DNA of 64,000 bases, from NCBI RefSeq assembly GCF_009600885.1, contig NZ_VCLA01000004.1:1-64000 (forward strand). The letters are read 5' to 3'. The notes beneath the pieces were generated by a model that was not told the origin of the DNA, did no database searches, and worked only from the letters and a program-made list of their open reading frames with translations. This stretch comes from Streptomyces jumonjinensis. GTDB lineage: Bacteria > Actinomycetota > Actinomycetes > Streptomycetales > Streptomycetaceae. The translations under genes and the position numbers were made by a program. Within the stretch, counting starts at the first letter, position 1. The number at the start of each line of letters is the position of its first letter. Positions 51,301 through 62,493 of this stretch are shown here, piece after piece.

Positions 51301-52482
51301 ATGCGCGACACCATCCCCGACTACCCCGGCCGCCCCTTCACCGGAGACCTGGGCCCACTGCCCCCCGACCCGGTGTCCCGGGTGCGCTTACCGAGCGGCA
51401 ACCCCGTGTGGCTGGTCACCGGATACGACGAGGTCCGCGCCGCGCTCACCCATCCGCTGCTGTCCCGCGCCGTCATCGAGGGCGACCCCCAGGTGGGGAC
51501 GGGCGGTCCGATCGGCGGCTACCGGCCGGGGCGGCGCACGCTCCAGCTCGACGGCGAGATACACGCCCAGATACGCCGGCTGGCCGCGAGACCCTTCACC
51601 CCCCGCCGAATCGCCGCGCTGCGTGAGCGCGTACAGGAACTCACCGACGAACTCCTCGACGCACTGGAGAAGAACGGCTCGCCGGGCGATCTCGTCCAGG
51701 GGCTGGCCCATCCGCTGCCGATCACGGTGATCTCGGAGCTCTTCGCGGTCCCGCCCGAGGACCGGGCCCGGTTCACCGGCTGGGCGGACCGCATCGTCAC
51801 GGTCGTCGGGATCACAGCGGAGGAGATGACGGCGGTACGGGCCACGCTCCACGGCTATCTCGGCGAGCTGGTGGCCGCCCGGCGCGCCGAGCCGGGCGAC
51901 GATGTGCTCAGCGGCTGGCTCTGCGCCGACGAGGCCGAGAACCCGCTGACCGACGACGAGATCGTGCCGCTGGCGCAGACCGTGCTCATCGGCGGCTACG
52001 AGACGACGGTGAACTCCATCGGGGCGGGGATGTGGCGGCTGTTCCAGCACCCGGACCAGCTGGACGCGGTGCGGAACGATCCCGGGCTGCTGCGCGGCGC
52101 GGTGGAGGAGATCCTGCGCTATCAGCCGCAGAGCATGTTCTTCCTCGTCATGGTGGCCAGGGAGGACCTGGAGCTGGGCGGAACGACCGTACGCAAGGGC
52201 GAGGGGGTGATGCCGCTGCCGTTCGCCGCCAACCGGGACCCGGCGCGGTTCGACGACCCGGACCGCTTCGACATCCGGCGCGCTCCCGGCGGACACGTCG
52301 GCTTCGGACACGGTCCGCACGCCTGCCTCGGCGCGGCGCTCGCGCGGATCGAGCTGGAGGTGGCGATCGGCACCCTGCTGCGGCGCTTCCCCTCGCTGCG
52401 CCCGGCCGGGGACATCACCTCGCTGGCCTGGCGCGGCGACCGGCTGGTCAGCGGTCTCAAGGAGCTGCTCGTCGAGTGGTGA
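51301..52482 (+). CDS. Cytochrome P450
   Basis: 393 residues, a soluble bacterial class P450. The I-helix oxygen-activation motif is LIGGYETTVN, the K-helix ExxR is EEILR, and the heme loop is FGHGPHACLGAALAR with the iron-ligating Cys342. A GAGGAG site precedes the ATG. The gene lies 110 bases after the T-C protein gene; P450s next to stand-alone carrier proteins often hydroxylate carrier-bound amino acids, so that is the favoured guess. No ferredoxin gene is adjacent. Confidence 0.92.
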   Translation: MRDTIPDYPGRPFTGDLGPLPPDPVSRVRLPSGNPVWLVTGYDEVRAALTHPLLSRAVIEGDPQVGTGGPIGGYRPGRRTLQLDGEIHAQIRRLAARPFTPRRIAALRERVQELTDELLDALEKNGSPGDLVQGLAHPLPITVISELFAVPPEDRARFTGWADRIVTVVGITAEEMTAVRATLHGYLGELVAARRAEPGDDVLSGWLCADEAENPLTDDEIVPLAQTVLIGGYETTVNSIGAGMWRLFQHPDQLDAVRNDPGLLRGAVEEILRYQPQSMFFLVMVAREDLELGGTTVRKGEGVMPLPFAANRDPARFDDPDRFDIRRAPGGHVGFGHGPHACLGAALARIELEVAIGTLLRRFPSLRPAGDITSLAWRGDRLVSGLKELLVEW

Positions 52483-52624
52483 GCTGACCGGCGCACTCCT
52501 TCGCGGCGCGTCGGCGGCAAGGGCTCGGCGTACCGCACGATATGACGGGTACTCGCTGTATCGGATCGCGGTGGCGGCAGGTCACCGGGCTCGCGCCGGG
52601 TCCGGGACCTCTCGGAGGAAGCGT

Positions 52625-53332
52625 ATGGACGCGTTTCTGGGCCGGGTGGCCGCCCGGCTGTTCCCGGGGGCGCCCGGCGACCATGGCGTACTGCCTCCGC
52701 TGCTGCTGGCGCTGACCTTCGTCACCGGGCTGGTGGACGCCGTCAGCTATCTGGGGCTCGGCCATGTGTTCGTGGCGAATATGACCGGGAACGTGGTCTT
52801 CCTGGGCTTCGCGCTCGCCGGTGACCGTGAGCTGTCGGCTGTGGCCTCGCTGCTCGCGGTCGGCGCGTTTCTGACGGGCGCTCTGGCCGGGGGGCGGCTG
52901 CCGGTCTCCCCGGCCGGCCGCCCCTTGCGGCTCTTCGCCCTGCTGGTCGGGGCGCACGCGGTGCTGGTGGCGGGGGCGCTGGCGGCGGATCTCGCCGGGG
53001 CCTCGGCCTATGTGCTGGTGGTGCTGCTGGCCTTCGGCATGGGCTTGCAGAACACCGTCGTCCGCAGGATGGCCGTACCCGACTTCACCACCACCGTCCT
53101 CACCCTCACCCTCACCGGGCTCGCCGCCGACCGGCCCGGAGCCGCGACCGTACGGCGCCTGGCGTCGGTCGTGGCGATGTTCCTCGGGGCGCTGGCCGGC
53201 GGTCTGCTACAGATCCACCACGGCAGCGCCGCCGCACTCGCGCCCGCTGTGGTGCTGCTGGCCGCCGTGACGGCGGTCGCCGCGCGGAGTTCCGGCGCCG
53301 CCCCCGCGGCCAGGGGCGAAGCCGCCCCGTGA
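52625..53332 (+). CDS. DUF1275 (YoaK-family) membrane protein
   Basis: 235 residues with six membrane helices; LALTFVTGLVDAVSYLGLGHVFVANMTGNVVFLG is the family signature at the start. The family function is unknown; transport has been suggested. The ATG follows GGAGGAA. It probably lies outside the preceding cluster. Confidence 0.85.
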   Translation: MDAFLGRVAARLFPGAPGDHGVLPPLLLALTFVTGLVDAVSYLGLGHVFVANMTGNVVFLGFALAGDRELSAVASLLAVGAFLTGALAGGRLPVSPAGRPLRLFALLVGAHAVLVAGALAADLAGASAYVLVVLLAFGMGLQNTVVRRMAVPDFTTTVLTLTLTGLAADRPGAATVRRLASVVAMFLGALAGGLLQIHHGSAAALAPAVVLLAAVTAVAARSSGAAPAARGEAAP

Positions 53333-53334
53333 CC

Positions 53335-53460
53335 GGCGAGCCGGACGGCCGATCGCCCGAGCCCGGTCAGCGGCATCGGTGAACCGGACGGTCTGCCCCC
53401 GAGCCCGGTCAACGGCATCGGCGAGCCGGACGGCCTACCTCCAGAGCCGGGTCAGCAGCA
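53335..53460. repeat. 42/43-base tandem repeat, three copies
   Basis: Units begin at 53335, 53378 and 53420 (type GGCGAGCCGGACGGCC). The third copy covers the stop codon and last codons of the leftward TetR gene, so the repeat looks like outward duplication of that gene's 3' end. Confidence 0.8.
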
Positions 53461-53998
53461 GGGTCAGCGACTCGGCGGACGGGCGGTCGAGACCCTCCGG
53501 CCGCTCCAGCGCCCAGGCGTCGAAGGCTTCGAGGACTCCGATGGTCGCCACGGTGACCAGCTCGGCGTCGACCTCGGGCCCGACGATGCCGATGCGCCGC
53601 CCGTTGTCGACGAGCCGCCGCACCCACGCGTGCCCGTCCCGGTGACCGTGCGGCTGCCCGGCGAGGACGGCCCGGTCCTCCGGATGCTCACGCAGCTGGG
53701 TGACGAGCCGGGTGTGCGCGTCGGCCACCTGCCGCCACAACTCGTCCTCCGCCGCCGCCTCGTTCCAGGGTCCGAGCGCGGCGAGCGTCCTGGCGGCGGC
53801 ATCGGCGACCACCTCGTCGAAGAGATCGTCCTTGCCGTCGAAGTAGTGGTAGGCGGATGTCTTGGAGATGCCGGCCTCGGAGATGATCCGGTTGAAGGAC
53901 GCGCCGTCCTTGCCGTCCCGTGCGAAGTGGGCGCGGGCGACGGCGAGCAGGGCGGCTTTCGTATCGGCGGGGAGCCGGTGGAAGCGGGGCAGGGCCAT
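53435..53998 (-). CDS. TetR-family transcriptional regulator
   Basis: 187 residues with the TetR helix-turn-helix near residues 30-50 (ASFNRIISEAGISKTSAYHYFDGKDDLF) and a helical ligand-binding domain. The ATG at 53996-53998 has AAAGGA upstream. It starts nine bases after the membrane protein gene at 54007, so the two form an operon. The dyad at 54563-54595 ahead of the operon is its likely operator, giving autorepression. Confidence 0.9.
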   Translation of the reverse strand: MALPRFHRLPADTKAALLAVARAHFARDGKDGASFNRIISEAGISKTSAYHYFDGKDDLFDEVVADAAARTLAALGPWNEAAAEDELWRQVADAHTRLVTQLREHPEDRAVLAGQPHGHRDGHAWVRRLVDNGRRIGIVGPEVDAELVTVATIGVLEAFDAWALERPEGLDRPSAESLTLLLTRLWR

Positions 53999-54006
53999 GG
54001 ATTCCT

Positions 54007-54537
54007 TTACGGGCTGGGCAGGGGCGCGGTGACCTGGTGTTCGGTGTCCAGCGTACGGTTCGCGCGCACGGTCATGATCCAATGCGTCGCCCAGAGCGGG
54101 AGGGCGACGGCCCCGCCCACGTACGCGGCGGGGCCCGGCACGAGCGAGACGATCTGGAACACACAGGCGCCGTATCCGGCCACCGCCCACCGCCGGATGA
54201 AGGCGGCCCCCAGGCGGCCGTCGGCGGTCATGGAGCGGGTGAGGGCGCGGACGATGAAGAAATCCTCGGTGAAGTTGTACGGGATGGCGAACATCCACCA
54301 TACGGAGGCGGGCGCGGCGGCGCGGGCACCGTCCCGTATGAGCGTCAGCGTCCGCTGAAGGGCCCGGCAGTAGACCGCGACGAGCCCGAAGAATCCGGCG
54401 ACGGCGACGACGGCTCCGGGCATCCCGAACGCGGCCGTTTCGCCGAGGACGCCCGCGCCCCAGCCGGGCACCCAGAGCGGCTGGGTGAGGAGGGCGGTGA
54501 CCAACAGGGTGCCCACGGTCTTGATGATGATCGTCAC
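54007..54537 (-). CDS. Integral membrane protein, unknown
   Basis: 176 residues with about four membrane helices (VGTLLVTALLTQPLWVPG, MPGAVVAVAGFFGLVAVYC, and two later ones) and the motif IPYNFTEDFFIV. I do not recognise the family. The GTG at 54535-54537 is chosen at the first membrane segment, and the RBS is weak. Its co-regulation with the TetR gene suggests a TetR-controlled membrane function such as efflux or stress response, but nothing specific is visible. Confidence 0.65.
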   Translation of the reverse strand: MTIIIKTVGTLLVTALLTQPLWVPGWGAGVLGETAAFGMPGAVVAVAGFFGLVAVYCRALQRTLTLIRDGARAAAPASVWWMFAIPYNFTEDFFIVRALTRSMTADGRLGAAFIRRWAVAGYGACVFQIVSLVPGPAAYVGGAVALPLWATHWIMTVRANRTLDTEHQVTAPLPSP

Positions 54538-54562
54538 CGCTGAAGCGTACCAGCAGGGTGCA

Positions 54563-54595
54563 CCACTAGTACACACTCGACGTACGCACTAGTGG
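54563..54595. promoter_or_regulatory. TetR-type operator
   Basis: CCACTAGT, 17 bases, ACTAGTGG is a perfect eight-base inverted repeat 26 bases upstream of the membrane protein-TetR operon. Its size and position fit a TetR-family dimer site overlapping the promoter. Confidence 0.7.
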
Positions 54596-54834
54596 AGAGC
54601 GACCGGCGCCCGGACCCCGCGCCCTCCGGCACCCGCCGTCCGCCCGCGCGCCCGCCTCCGGTATGCGTTTTCGCGATGCGCCCTCACAGCCGGATCCTCC
54701 GCCATTCGCATGAAACCGGGTTTGACATCCGGATCAGGCTCCCCGGGCAGCCAGGTCAATAACGTTCCCCTGCCTGCGCCCCGTGATAGAGAAGTGCAGG
54801 ACTGAGCGACGATCTACTGTTAATCGAGAGCGAG

Positions 54835-56283
54835 ATGACTGCCCTTCAGATCTCGGTTGTCGTGCCGTGCTTCAATGATTCCGAGGCGATCGAAGCCTTT
54901 CACTCCGCATTGCTCTCCGCCTTGGAGTCCACTCGCCAGACATTCGAGGTCTGTTATGTGGACGACGGCAGCGGCGACCGGACCAGGGCGCTGCTGAGCG
55001 GACTCGCCCGAGCCGATCCGCGCGTCCGCTACACCGCGTTCAGCCGCGCCTTCGGCAAGGAGGCGGCCCTGCTCGCCGGGCTGCGTATGTCCCGGGGACT
55101 CGCGGTGGTCGTCATGGACGCCGGGCTGCGGCATCCGCCCGAGCTCGTCCCCCGTATGCTCGCGCTGCACCGGCAGGGCTACGACCAGGTCGTGGCGGAG
55201 CGCGACCGTACGGACGACGGCGCCCTGCGCGCCCTGCTCGGCCGCGCCCGCCACCGGCTGATGCGTCATTTCATGGACGTCGACGTCATCGGCGGCTCGG
55301 ACGACTTCAGACTGCTGTCGCGCCGGGCGGTGGAGAGTGTGCTGTCGCTGCCCGAGAGCAACCGCTACTCCCAGGGGATCTTCTCCTGGATCGGCTTCGA
55401 GACGGCCGCCTTCACCTACCGGAGCGGCGAGCGGCCGGCCGGAACGCCGAAACGGAGCGGCGGACGGCTCCTCGACCACGGCATCGACGGAGTGCTCTCC
55501 TTCAACAGCCGTCCCCTCCGACTGGCCGTCCACACCGGCCTCTGGATCTTTCTCTCGGCGCTCGGCTACGCCCTGTGGACCCTGGCCGACGTCGCGCTGA
55601 ACGGCGCCGCCGTCCCCGGTTACGCCACCCTGCTGACCGCCGTCGTCGCGCTGGGCGGAATCCAGCTGGTCACCCTCGGCGTCATCGGCGAGTACGTGGG
55701 GCGCATCTACCACGAAGCGAAACACCGCCCGCATTATGTGGTCCGCGAGACGGACGAATCCCGCACGGTGCTTCCGACCCGGGGGCCGCCGCCGCCGATT
55801 ACCGGGGAGCCCGCCGCAATCGGATCCGGACGCACCCGGACGCTGCGTGAATTCTCTTTCTTTGTGACGGTCGGGTTCGTCAACACCGGCGTCTATCTGG
55901 CCGTCTACGCTTCGCTGAACAACTGGACCCCTTATCTGATCGCCCATGTGCTGGGTTACTCGGTCAGCGTCGTGGGGTCGTTTCTCCTCAACTCGTACAT
56001 CACCTGTAGAACGAAGCCGACCTGGCATGCTTTCCTCCGCTATCCCCTGTCGAGCGTCGTCGGTCTCGTGGCCGCCGGCGGTCTGCTCTATCTCGCCGTC
56101 GGCCGACTGGGCATGGACGAGACCACCGCCGCCCTGGCCGCGGGAGTCCTCGTCACACCGATCTCCTTTCTGCTCGCCCGGTGGGCCATCACCTCGGGCG
56201 CCGGGTCCGGCGCCGCCTCGGCGGACGGCCGGACGGGCGGGGCCCGGCTCGGACAGCCCGCGGACGAGTCCGACACCGCCTGA
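54835..56283 (+). CDS. GtrB-GtrA fusion: polyprenyl-phosphate glycosyltransferase plus flippase domain
   Basis: 482 residues. Residues 1-230 are a GT2 domain of the DPM1/GtrB type ([21 protein letters not shown]). Two membrane helices and [17 protein letters not shown] follow, as in GtrB. Residues about 335-460 are a four-helix GtrA domain ([22 protein letters not shown]). GtrB loads a sugar on undecaprenyl phosphate and GtrA flips it. The usual DxD-like DADLQHPPE reads DAGLRHPPE (Gly97 for Asp), which could weaken metal binding. The gene is followed by a polytopic GT-C-like protein. Confidence 0.85.
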   Translation: MTALQISVVVPCFNDSEAIEAFHSALLSALESTRQTFEVCYVDDGSGDRTRALLSGLARADPRVRYTAFSRAFGKEAALLAGLRMSRGLAVVVMDAGLRHPPELVPRMLALHRQGYDQVVAERDRTDDGALRALLGRARHRLMRHFMDVDVIGGSDDFRLLSRRAVESVLSLPESNRYSQGIFSWIGFETAAFTYRSGERPAGTPKRSGGRLLDHGIDGVLSFNSRPLRLAVHTGLWIFLSALGYALWTLADVALNGAAVPGYATLLTAVVALGGIQLVTLGVIGEYVGRIYHEAKHRPHYVVRETDESRTVLPTRGPPPPITGEPAAIGSGRTRTLREFSFFVTVGFVNTGVYLAVYASLNNWTPYLIAHVLGYSVSVVGSFLLNSYITCRTKPTWHAFLRYPLSSVVGLVAAGGLLYLAVGRLGMDETTAALAAGVLVTPISFLLARWAITSGAGSGAASADGRTGGARLGQPADESDTA

Positions 56284-56366
56284 GCCCCCCGGCCCCGGCC
56301 CCGGCATGCATCCGAACCGTCCCCGGCGCGAAAGGCCCGGGGCGACAGCGAAAGGCGGTGCGGCAC

Positions 56367-57863
56367 ATGGTCGCTGACGGATCGAAGGCGGCAACCCGGG
56401 AGCAGCCGGACGGCGGCGCCCGGCCGCTCCGGGAGAAGGGAGGGGAGGAAGGGGGCCGGCCCCGGCCCGTGCACTGGGCGGCGGCCCTCGCGCTGCTGCC
56501 GCTCGGTCTGCTCGGTGCGGCGGCCTGGTTCGGCCGCTTCGTCCGCCCCGGCGCGGACGACTGGTGCTTTCTGCCCTTCGTACGGGACGAAGGGATCTCC
56601 GGGCTGATCGCCAAGTTCTACTTCGTGGACAACGGGCGGATCGCGAACGCCGCGCTGACCGGCCTCTACGCGAAGTTCGACATCCCGGGGCACCAGTGGT
56701 TCCCCGTGGTCAGCGGTGCGCTCACGCTGGGCGTCCTCTGGGCCGTCACCGCCTCGGCGCTGCGCGCGGCCGGGCTGAGCGCGCCGCGCGGAGTCCCGCT
56801 GCTGCTGGCCGCCATGGTGACGGCGGTCTTCCTCCTCGGGTCCCCCAACACCTACAAGACGTTCTACTGGCCCGCGTCGGCCGTCTCCCACACCGTGGCC
56901 CCGGCGCTCCCCCTGGCGGCGGCGATCGTGCTGCTGCGCGCCCGGTCGCGGCGGGGGAGGATCGCGGCCCTGGTCACCGCGGTCATCGCGGGAATCGTCC
57001 TCGGCACACTGTCGGAGGAGTCGTCCGTCGTCGCGCTCGTCGTGCTCTCGTCCGCCGTTCTGCTCGGCCGCCAGCTCTTCCCCGAGCACCGGAGGGCCTA
57101 TGTACGGGCCTGGTGTCTGGCGGGCATCGCCGGGACCGGGATCGGGATCCTGGTGCTGCTCACCTCTCCGGGCTCACGGAACCGCAGGATGCGGTACGAC
57201 GCGGAGGGCACCTCCATGTTCGCGCCGGAGCAGCTGATCGAATCCCTGCACGCCTTCGCCCGCATCCTGGGGACCCTTCTGACCACCTGGACGTATCTGG
57301 GGGCGGTCGCCGCCGGGGTCCTCGCGAGCCTGCTCGTCCGGGGGCCGGTGCGCACCGCGGTCCCGCGTCCGCGCGCTTCCCTGCTGGTCTGCGCCGGAGT
57401 GCTCGTCTTCCTGGTCTCCGGCTATCTCTGCACGGTCGTGGCGTTCCCCGCCTTCGGCCCGGGGATCGTGGTCGTCACCCGGTCGTGGAACGACTATCTC
57501 CTGCTGTACACGGTGCTGCTCGCCGGCGCGGGCGCGCTGCTGGGGCATGCGCTCCGACGCGGTGAGCGCTCCGGCACGGTGCTGAAGGCGGCCGGTGCGG
57601 CGGGGTGCGTGCTCGTGTGCGTCGCGTTCACCCTCTCCCTGAGCCGGCTCGGGGAGGACATGCGGGTACGGGCCGCCGACTGGGACCGTCAGGACCGGTG
57701 GATGCGCGCCCAGGCCGCGCTGGGGGCTCGTCAGCTCCCGTACAAGCCGCTGTCGGTCAGCGGAATGGGGGAGCCGTTCGGCAAGCACGGTTCCTGGCCC
57801 GCGGATTGCGTCGCCGACTACTACTACGTGGACCGGGTCGTCCGCGGCACAAGACTCCCCTGA
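56367..57863 (+). CDS. Polytopic membrane protein, GT-C glycosyltransferase-like (DUF6056-like)
   Basis: 498 residues with about ten to twelve membrane helices. The first extracytoplasmic loop has [10 protein letters not shown], an acidic pair like that used by GT-C fold enzymes, and the C-terminal segment [11 protein letters not shown] is external. Following the GtrB-GtrA fusion, it would suit the GtrC role, moving the lipid-linked sugar to an outer acceptor. The family assignment is from memory and approximate. The start at 56367 follows GGCGG; the RBS is not ideal. Confidence 0.65.
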   Translation: MVADGSKAATREQPDGGARPLREKGGEEGGRPRPVHWAAALALLPLGLLGAAAWFGRFVRPGADDWCFLPFVRDEGISGLIAKFYFVDNGRIANAALTGLYAKFDIPGHQWFPVVSGALTLGVLWAVTASALRAAGLSAPRGVPLLLAAMVTAVFLLGSPNTYKTFYWPASAVSHTVAPALPLAAAIVLLRARSRRGRIAALVTAVIAGIVLGTLSEESSVVALVVLSSAVLLGRQLFPEHRRAYVRAWCLAGIAGTGIGILVLLTSPGSRNRRMRYDAEGTSMFAPEQLIESLHAFARILGTLLTTWTYLGAVAAGVLASLLVRGPVRTAVPRPRASLLVCAGVLVFLVSGYLCTVVAFPAFGPGIVVVTRSWNDYLLLYTVLLAGAGALLGHALRRGERSGTVLKAAGAAGCVLVCVAFTLSLSRLGEDMRVRAADWDRQDRWMRAQAALGARQLPYKPLSVSGMGEPFGKHGSWPADCVADYYYVDRVVRGTRLP

Positions 57864-57879
57864 CCTCTGGGGATCGCCG

Positions 57880-59703
57880 TCACCGGGGCCGGTCGAGCAC
57901 ATGGTGGATACGGCTGGCGACATGCAGATTGAGACGGGTGTCGACATCGCCGAGGTCATGGCCGGTGACCTCGCGGATTCGCTGAAGGCGGTACCGCACG
58001 GTGCTCCGGTGGATACGGAGCGCCTCGGCGGTGGCGTCGTAACTTCCGCCGCTCTCCAGGTAGTACGAGAGGGTGGCGGTGAGCCCGGTGGTGTGGCGGG
58101 CGTCGTAGTCCAGCAGGGGGCCGAGCCACTCCCGGACGAAGCGGTCGGCCTCCCGTTCGCCGTCGCCCGCGCCCATCATGCGGCAGAGGCCGAGTTCCTC
58201 GAAGCCGGTGCCGCCGTGGGGTTCATGGGATCTGCGCCGTACGGTGAGAGCGCGGACGGCCTCGTCGTAGGAGTGCGGCAGATCCGCGCAGTCCTCGCAG
58301 GGGCCGCCGACGCCGACGGCTCCGGCGGCGGTGCCGAGTTCGTCCGAGACCGCCCGGTACAGGGCCTCGCCCCCGGTGTCCCGCCCAGCCAGCAGGGCGA
58401 CGGCGGTCTCTCCCCGTACTCCGGTGAGCACGTCGAGGCCGAGGCGGCCGGCCGCCCGCTCCACCGCGTCGCCGACCGCCGCCCTCGCGATCGTGCCGGG
58501 CCACCGCAGTACGGCGACCCGGTGCGGCCGGTGCAGTTCATGGCCGAGCCCGGCCGCCTGGACGAACACCTCGTCGGTCGCCGTGCCGGAGATCAGCTTC
58601 TCGACCAGATCATGGCGCAGCCGAGGCTCCAGCTCGGCGAGTCTGCGCTCATGGGCGAGTTCGGGGGCCAGGACCAGCGCGGTCTGTTCGAGGGCGGACA
58701 CGTCCGTGTCCGTCGCCCGCGACTCCGGGTCGGCCAGGGAGAGAAGCCCGAGCAGTTCACCGGCCATCGCGATGGGGACGGTCAGCCGGTCCCGGTCGCG
58801 GACCGCGCCGGGCCCGCTCCGGACGCGCCGCACCAGTTCCTCTCGGTCGCGGGCCGCCGGCTCGGGGCGCGGCCCGCCGGGGCCGGCCCGGGCGCGGGGA
58901 TGGCCGCAGAGGTCCTCGGTGCGGGCGGCGAACCCCGTGTGCTCGTACAGGGTCCGCAGGATCGCCTGCTCTCCCCCGCCGGAGGCGGCGGCGCGGGCGA
59001 GCGCTTCATGAAAGGCGCTCCGGGCCGCGAGGCGGAAGACGGTGGCGCCGAGGCCGGCGTCGCGTACGGCGCTGAAGGCCCTCGGCGGGGACGGCTCCCC
59101 CCGGCACCGGGCGAGCGCGGCGAGGGCCGCGGCGGTCTCCCGGGCGATCAGATCGGCGTCGGCGGTCTGCTGGTCCGAGGGGGCGGCCAGGATCCGTACG
59201 ACGAGATAGCCGAGACAGCGGTCGCGATGACGGAGCGCGATGGCGCGTATCCAGGGGCCGCCCGGATCGTCGAGGCACCGGCTGTGGCCGTCCAGCGCGC
59301 CGATCAGCCGGTCGAGGCGGTCGGCGGCGACCGGCTGCGCCGCTCCGGGGGCGGTGGCGGCGTTCCCGTACCGCCCGCCCGCTCCGGGGGCGGTGGCGGC
59401 GTTCCCGTACCGCCCGCTCGTACCGCCGGGCCGGCTCGCGGCCGGGTCCGCCGGGTGGGGGCGCGGGCAGCGCTGGGGCGGACCGTGGTCCAGGGTGTAG
59501 GCGGTTTCGGGGACGAAGGGCCCCAGGGCGGCGATGGCCGCCATGGCCGTCCAGAGCATCTCCCGCTCGTCGGAGCGGTCGAGTATCGCCGCGACGAGCC
59601 GGGGCACGGCGTGCCGGGCCGCTCCGGGCCGCTGTACCGGGCCGGCGGGCACGGACATCCTGGTGGGGGCTGCGTCCATCGGGATCCATTCGTGGCTCGA
59701 CAC
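57880..59703 (-). CDS. PucR/CdaR-family transcriptional regulator
   Basis: 607 residues. The N-terminal 250 residues are of unknown fold, with a duplicated [12 protein letters not shown] block. A GAF-like middle ([21 protein letters not shown]) and a GGDEF-like region ([21 protein letters not shown]) follow, and the C-terminal PucR helix-turn-helix reads [29 protein letters not shown]. Such regulators often respond to nitrogen or carbon metabolites. The start is GTG at 59701-59703 with GGAG four bases upstream. It is divergent from the dnaK operon, and its target is unknown. Confidence 0.85.
   Translation of the reverse strand: MSSHEWIPMDAAPTRMSVPAGPVQRPGAARHAVPRLVAAILDRSDEREMLWTAMAAIAALGPFVPETAYTLDHGPPQRCPRPHPADPAASRPGGTSGRYGNAATAPGAGGRYGNAATAPGAAQPVAADRLDRLIGALDGHSRCLDDPGGPWIRAIALRHRDRCLGYLVVRILAAPSDQQTADADLIARETAAALAALARCRGEPSPPRAFSAVRDAGLGATVFRLAARSAFHEALARAAASGGGEQAILRTLYEHTGFAARTEDLCGHPRARAGPGGPRPEPAARDREELVRRVRSGPGAVRDRDRLTVPIAMAGELLGLLSLADPESRATDTDVSALEQTALVLAPELAHERRLAELEPRLRHDLVEKLISGTATDEVFVQAAGLGHELHRPHRVAVLRWPGTIARAAVGDAVERAAGRLGLDVLTGVRGETAVALLAGRDTGGEALYRAVSDELGTAAGAVGVGGPCEDCADLPHSYDEAVRALTVRRRSHEPHGGTGFEELGLCRMMGAGDGEREADRFVREWLGPLLDYDARHTTGLTATLSYYLESGGSYDATAEALRIHRSTVRYRLQRIREVTGHDLGDVDTRLNLHVASRIHHVLDRPR
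59341..59418. repeat. 39-base tandem duplication in the PucR-family gene
   Basis: Two copies of a 39-base unit (starting CGCTCCGGGGGCGGTGGCGG) at 59341-59379 and 59380-59418 encode the 13-residue repeat [12 protein letters not shown] plus one residue. Confidence 0.88.
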
Positions 59704-59948
59704 CTGGCTCCGTGCTCCACGCTACGCCGCCCGGCCCGGGCTCTCACCAGCAAGCCGCGCCGCCCTCCTGTCCTCGCGGACGGGTGGGCCGCCGATGTTC
59801 GGTCCTGCCGGGCCGAAGAACCGGCCGGATCCCCGTACGACCCTGGCGGGAGGTGCGGCCCGCTGCGGCTGCGCCGTCGAAGCGTGCGCCTGCGACCTGG
59901 GCCGGGCCGCCGCGCCGTTCGGTCCGCGTCGCGACGGAGGAGAATCCC

Positions 59949-61850
<1,902 letters not shown>

Positions 61851-61859
61851 GGCGGCGCC

Positions 61860-62486
61860 ATGTCCGAGCAGAGCCGGGCCCACTCCGCCGGGTCCACTCC
61901 CCCGCCCGAGGGACCGGAGCAGCACGGCACACCACCCGGCGGGACGCCGCCCGCACCGGAGCCGGAGAGCACACCACCCGGCGGGACGCCGACCGCGCCG
62001 GAGCGGGAGAGCACACCACCCGGCGGTCCGGCACCGGCACCGGCACCGGCACCGGACGCCGAGGAGCTGACGGACCGGTGGCGCCGCGCCCTCGCCGACC
62101 TCGACAACCTCCGCAAGCGGCACGCCCGCGACCGGCCCCGGGAGCTGGAGGCCGAGCGCGCCCGGGTCGCCGCCGCCTGGCTCCCGGTGCTCGACCACCT
62201 CGAACTCGCCCTCAGCCACGCCGAAGCGGACCCGGCGACGATCGTCCGCGGCGTCGAGGCCGTACGCGATCAGGCCGTGGAAGTGCTCCGCGGGCTCGGC
62301 TATCCCCGCCACGACGAGACCGGCGTCCCCTTCGACCCGCTGCGGCACGAGGTGGTGTCGGTGGCCGACGCCTCCGACCCGGCCACCGCCCCGGGCACCG
62401 TCGTCCAGGTGGTGCGCCCCGGCTACGGCGAGCCCGGCCGGCAGCTGCGGCCCGCGGCGGTGGCCGTCACCCGGAAGCCCGGGTGA
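61860..62486 (+). CDS. grpE: Nucleotide exchange factor GrpE
   Basis: 208 residues. An N-terminal Pro/Thr/Glu repeat region of about 60 residues precedes the GrpE fold (TDRWRRALADLDNLRKRHARD coiled coil; LGYPRHDETGVPFDPLRHEVVS). It releases ADP from DnaK. It starts nine bases after dnaK. Confidence 0.92.
   Translation: MSEQSRAHSAGSTPPPEGPEQHGTPPGGTPPAPEPESTPPGGTPTAPERESTPPGGPAPAPAPAPDAEELTDRWRRALADLDNLRKRHARDRPRELEAERARVAAAWLPVLDHLELALSHAEADPATIVRGVEAVRDQAVEVLRGLGYPRHDETGVPFDPLRHEVVSVADASDPATAPGTVVQVVRPGYGEPGRQLRPAAVAVTRKPG
61928..62026. repeat. 42-base tandem repeat in grpE
   Basis: Two full units (61928-61969 and 61970-62011) and a 15-base partial third, each starting CACACCACCCGGCGG, encode a 14-residue Thr/Pro/Gly/Glu repeat in the disordered N-terminus. 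Confidence 0.85.
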
Positions 62487-62493
62487 GACCGCC

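Noticed and set aside
59704..59948. HspR-associated inverted repeat upstream of dnaK
   Set aside because: Searched for CTTGAGT/ACTCAAG halves and found none.
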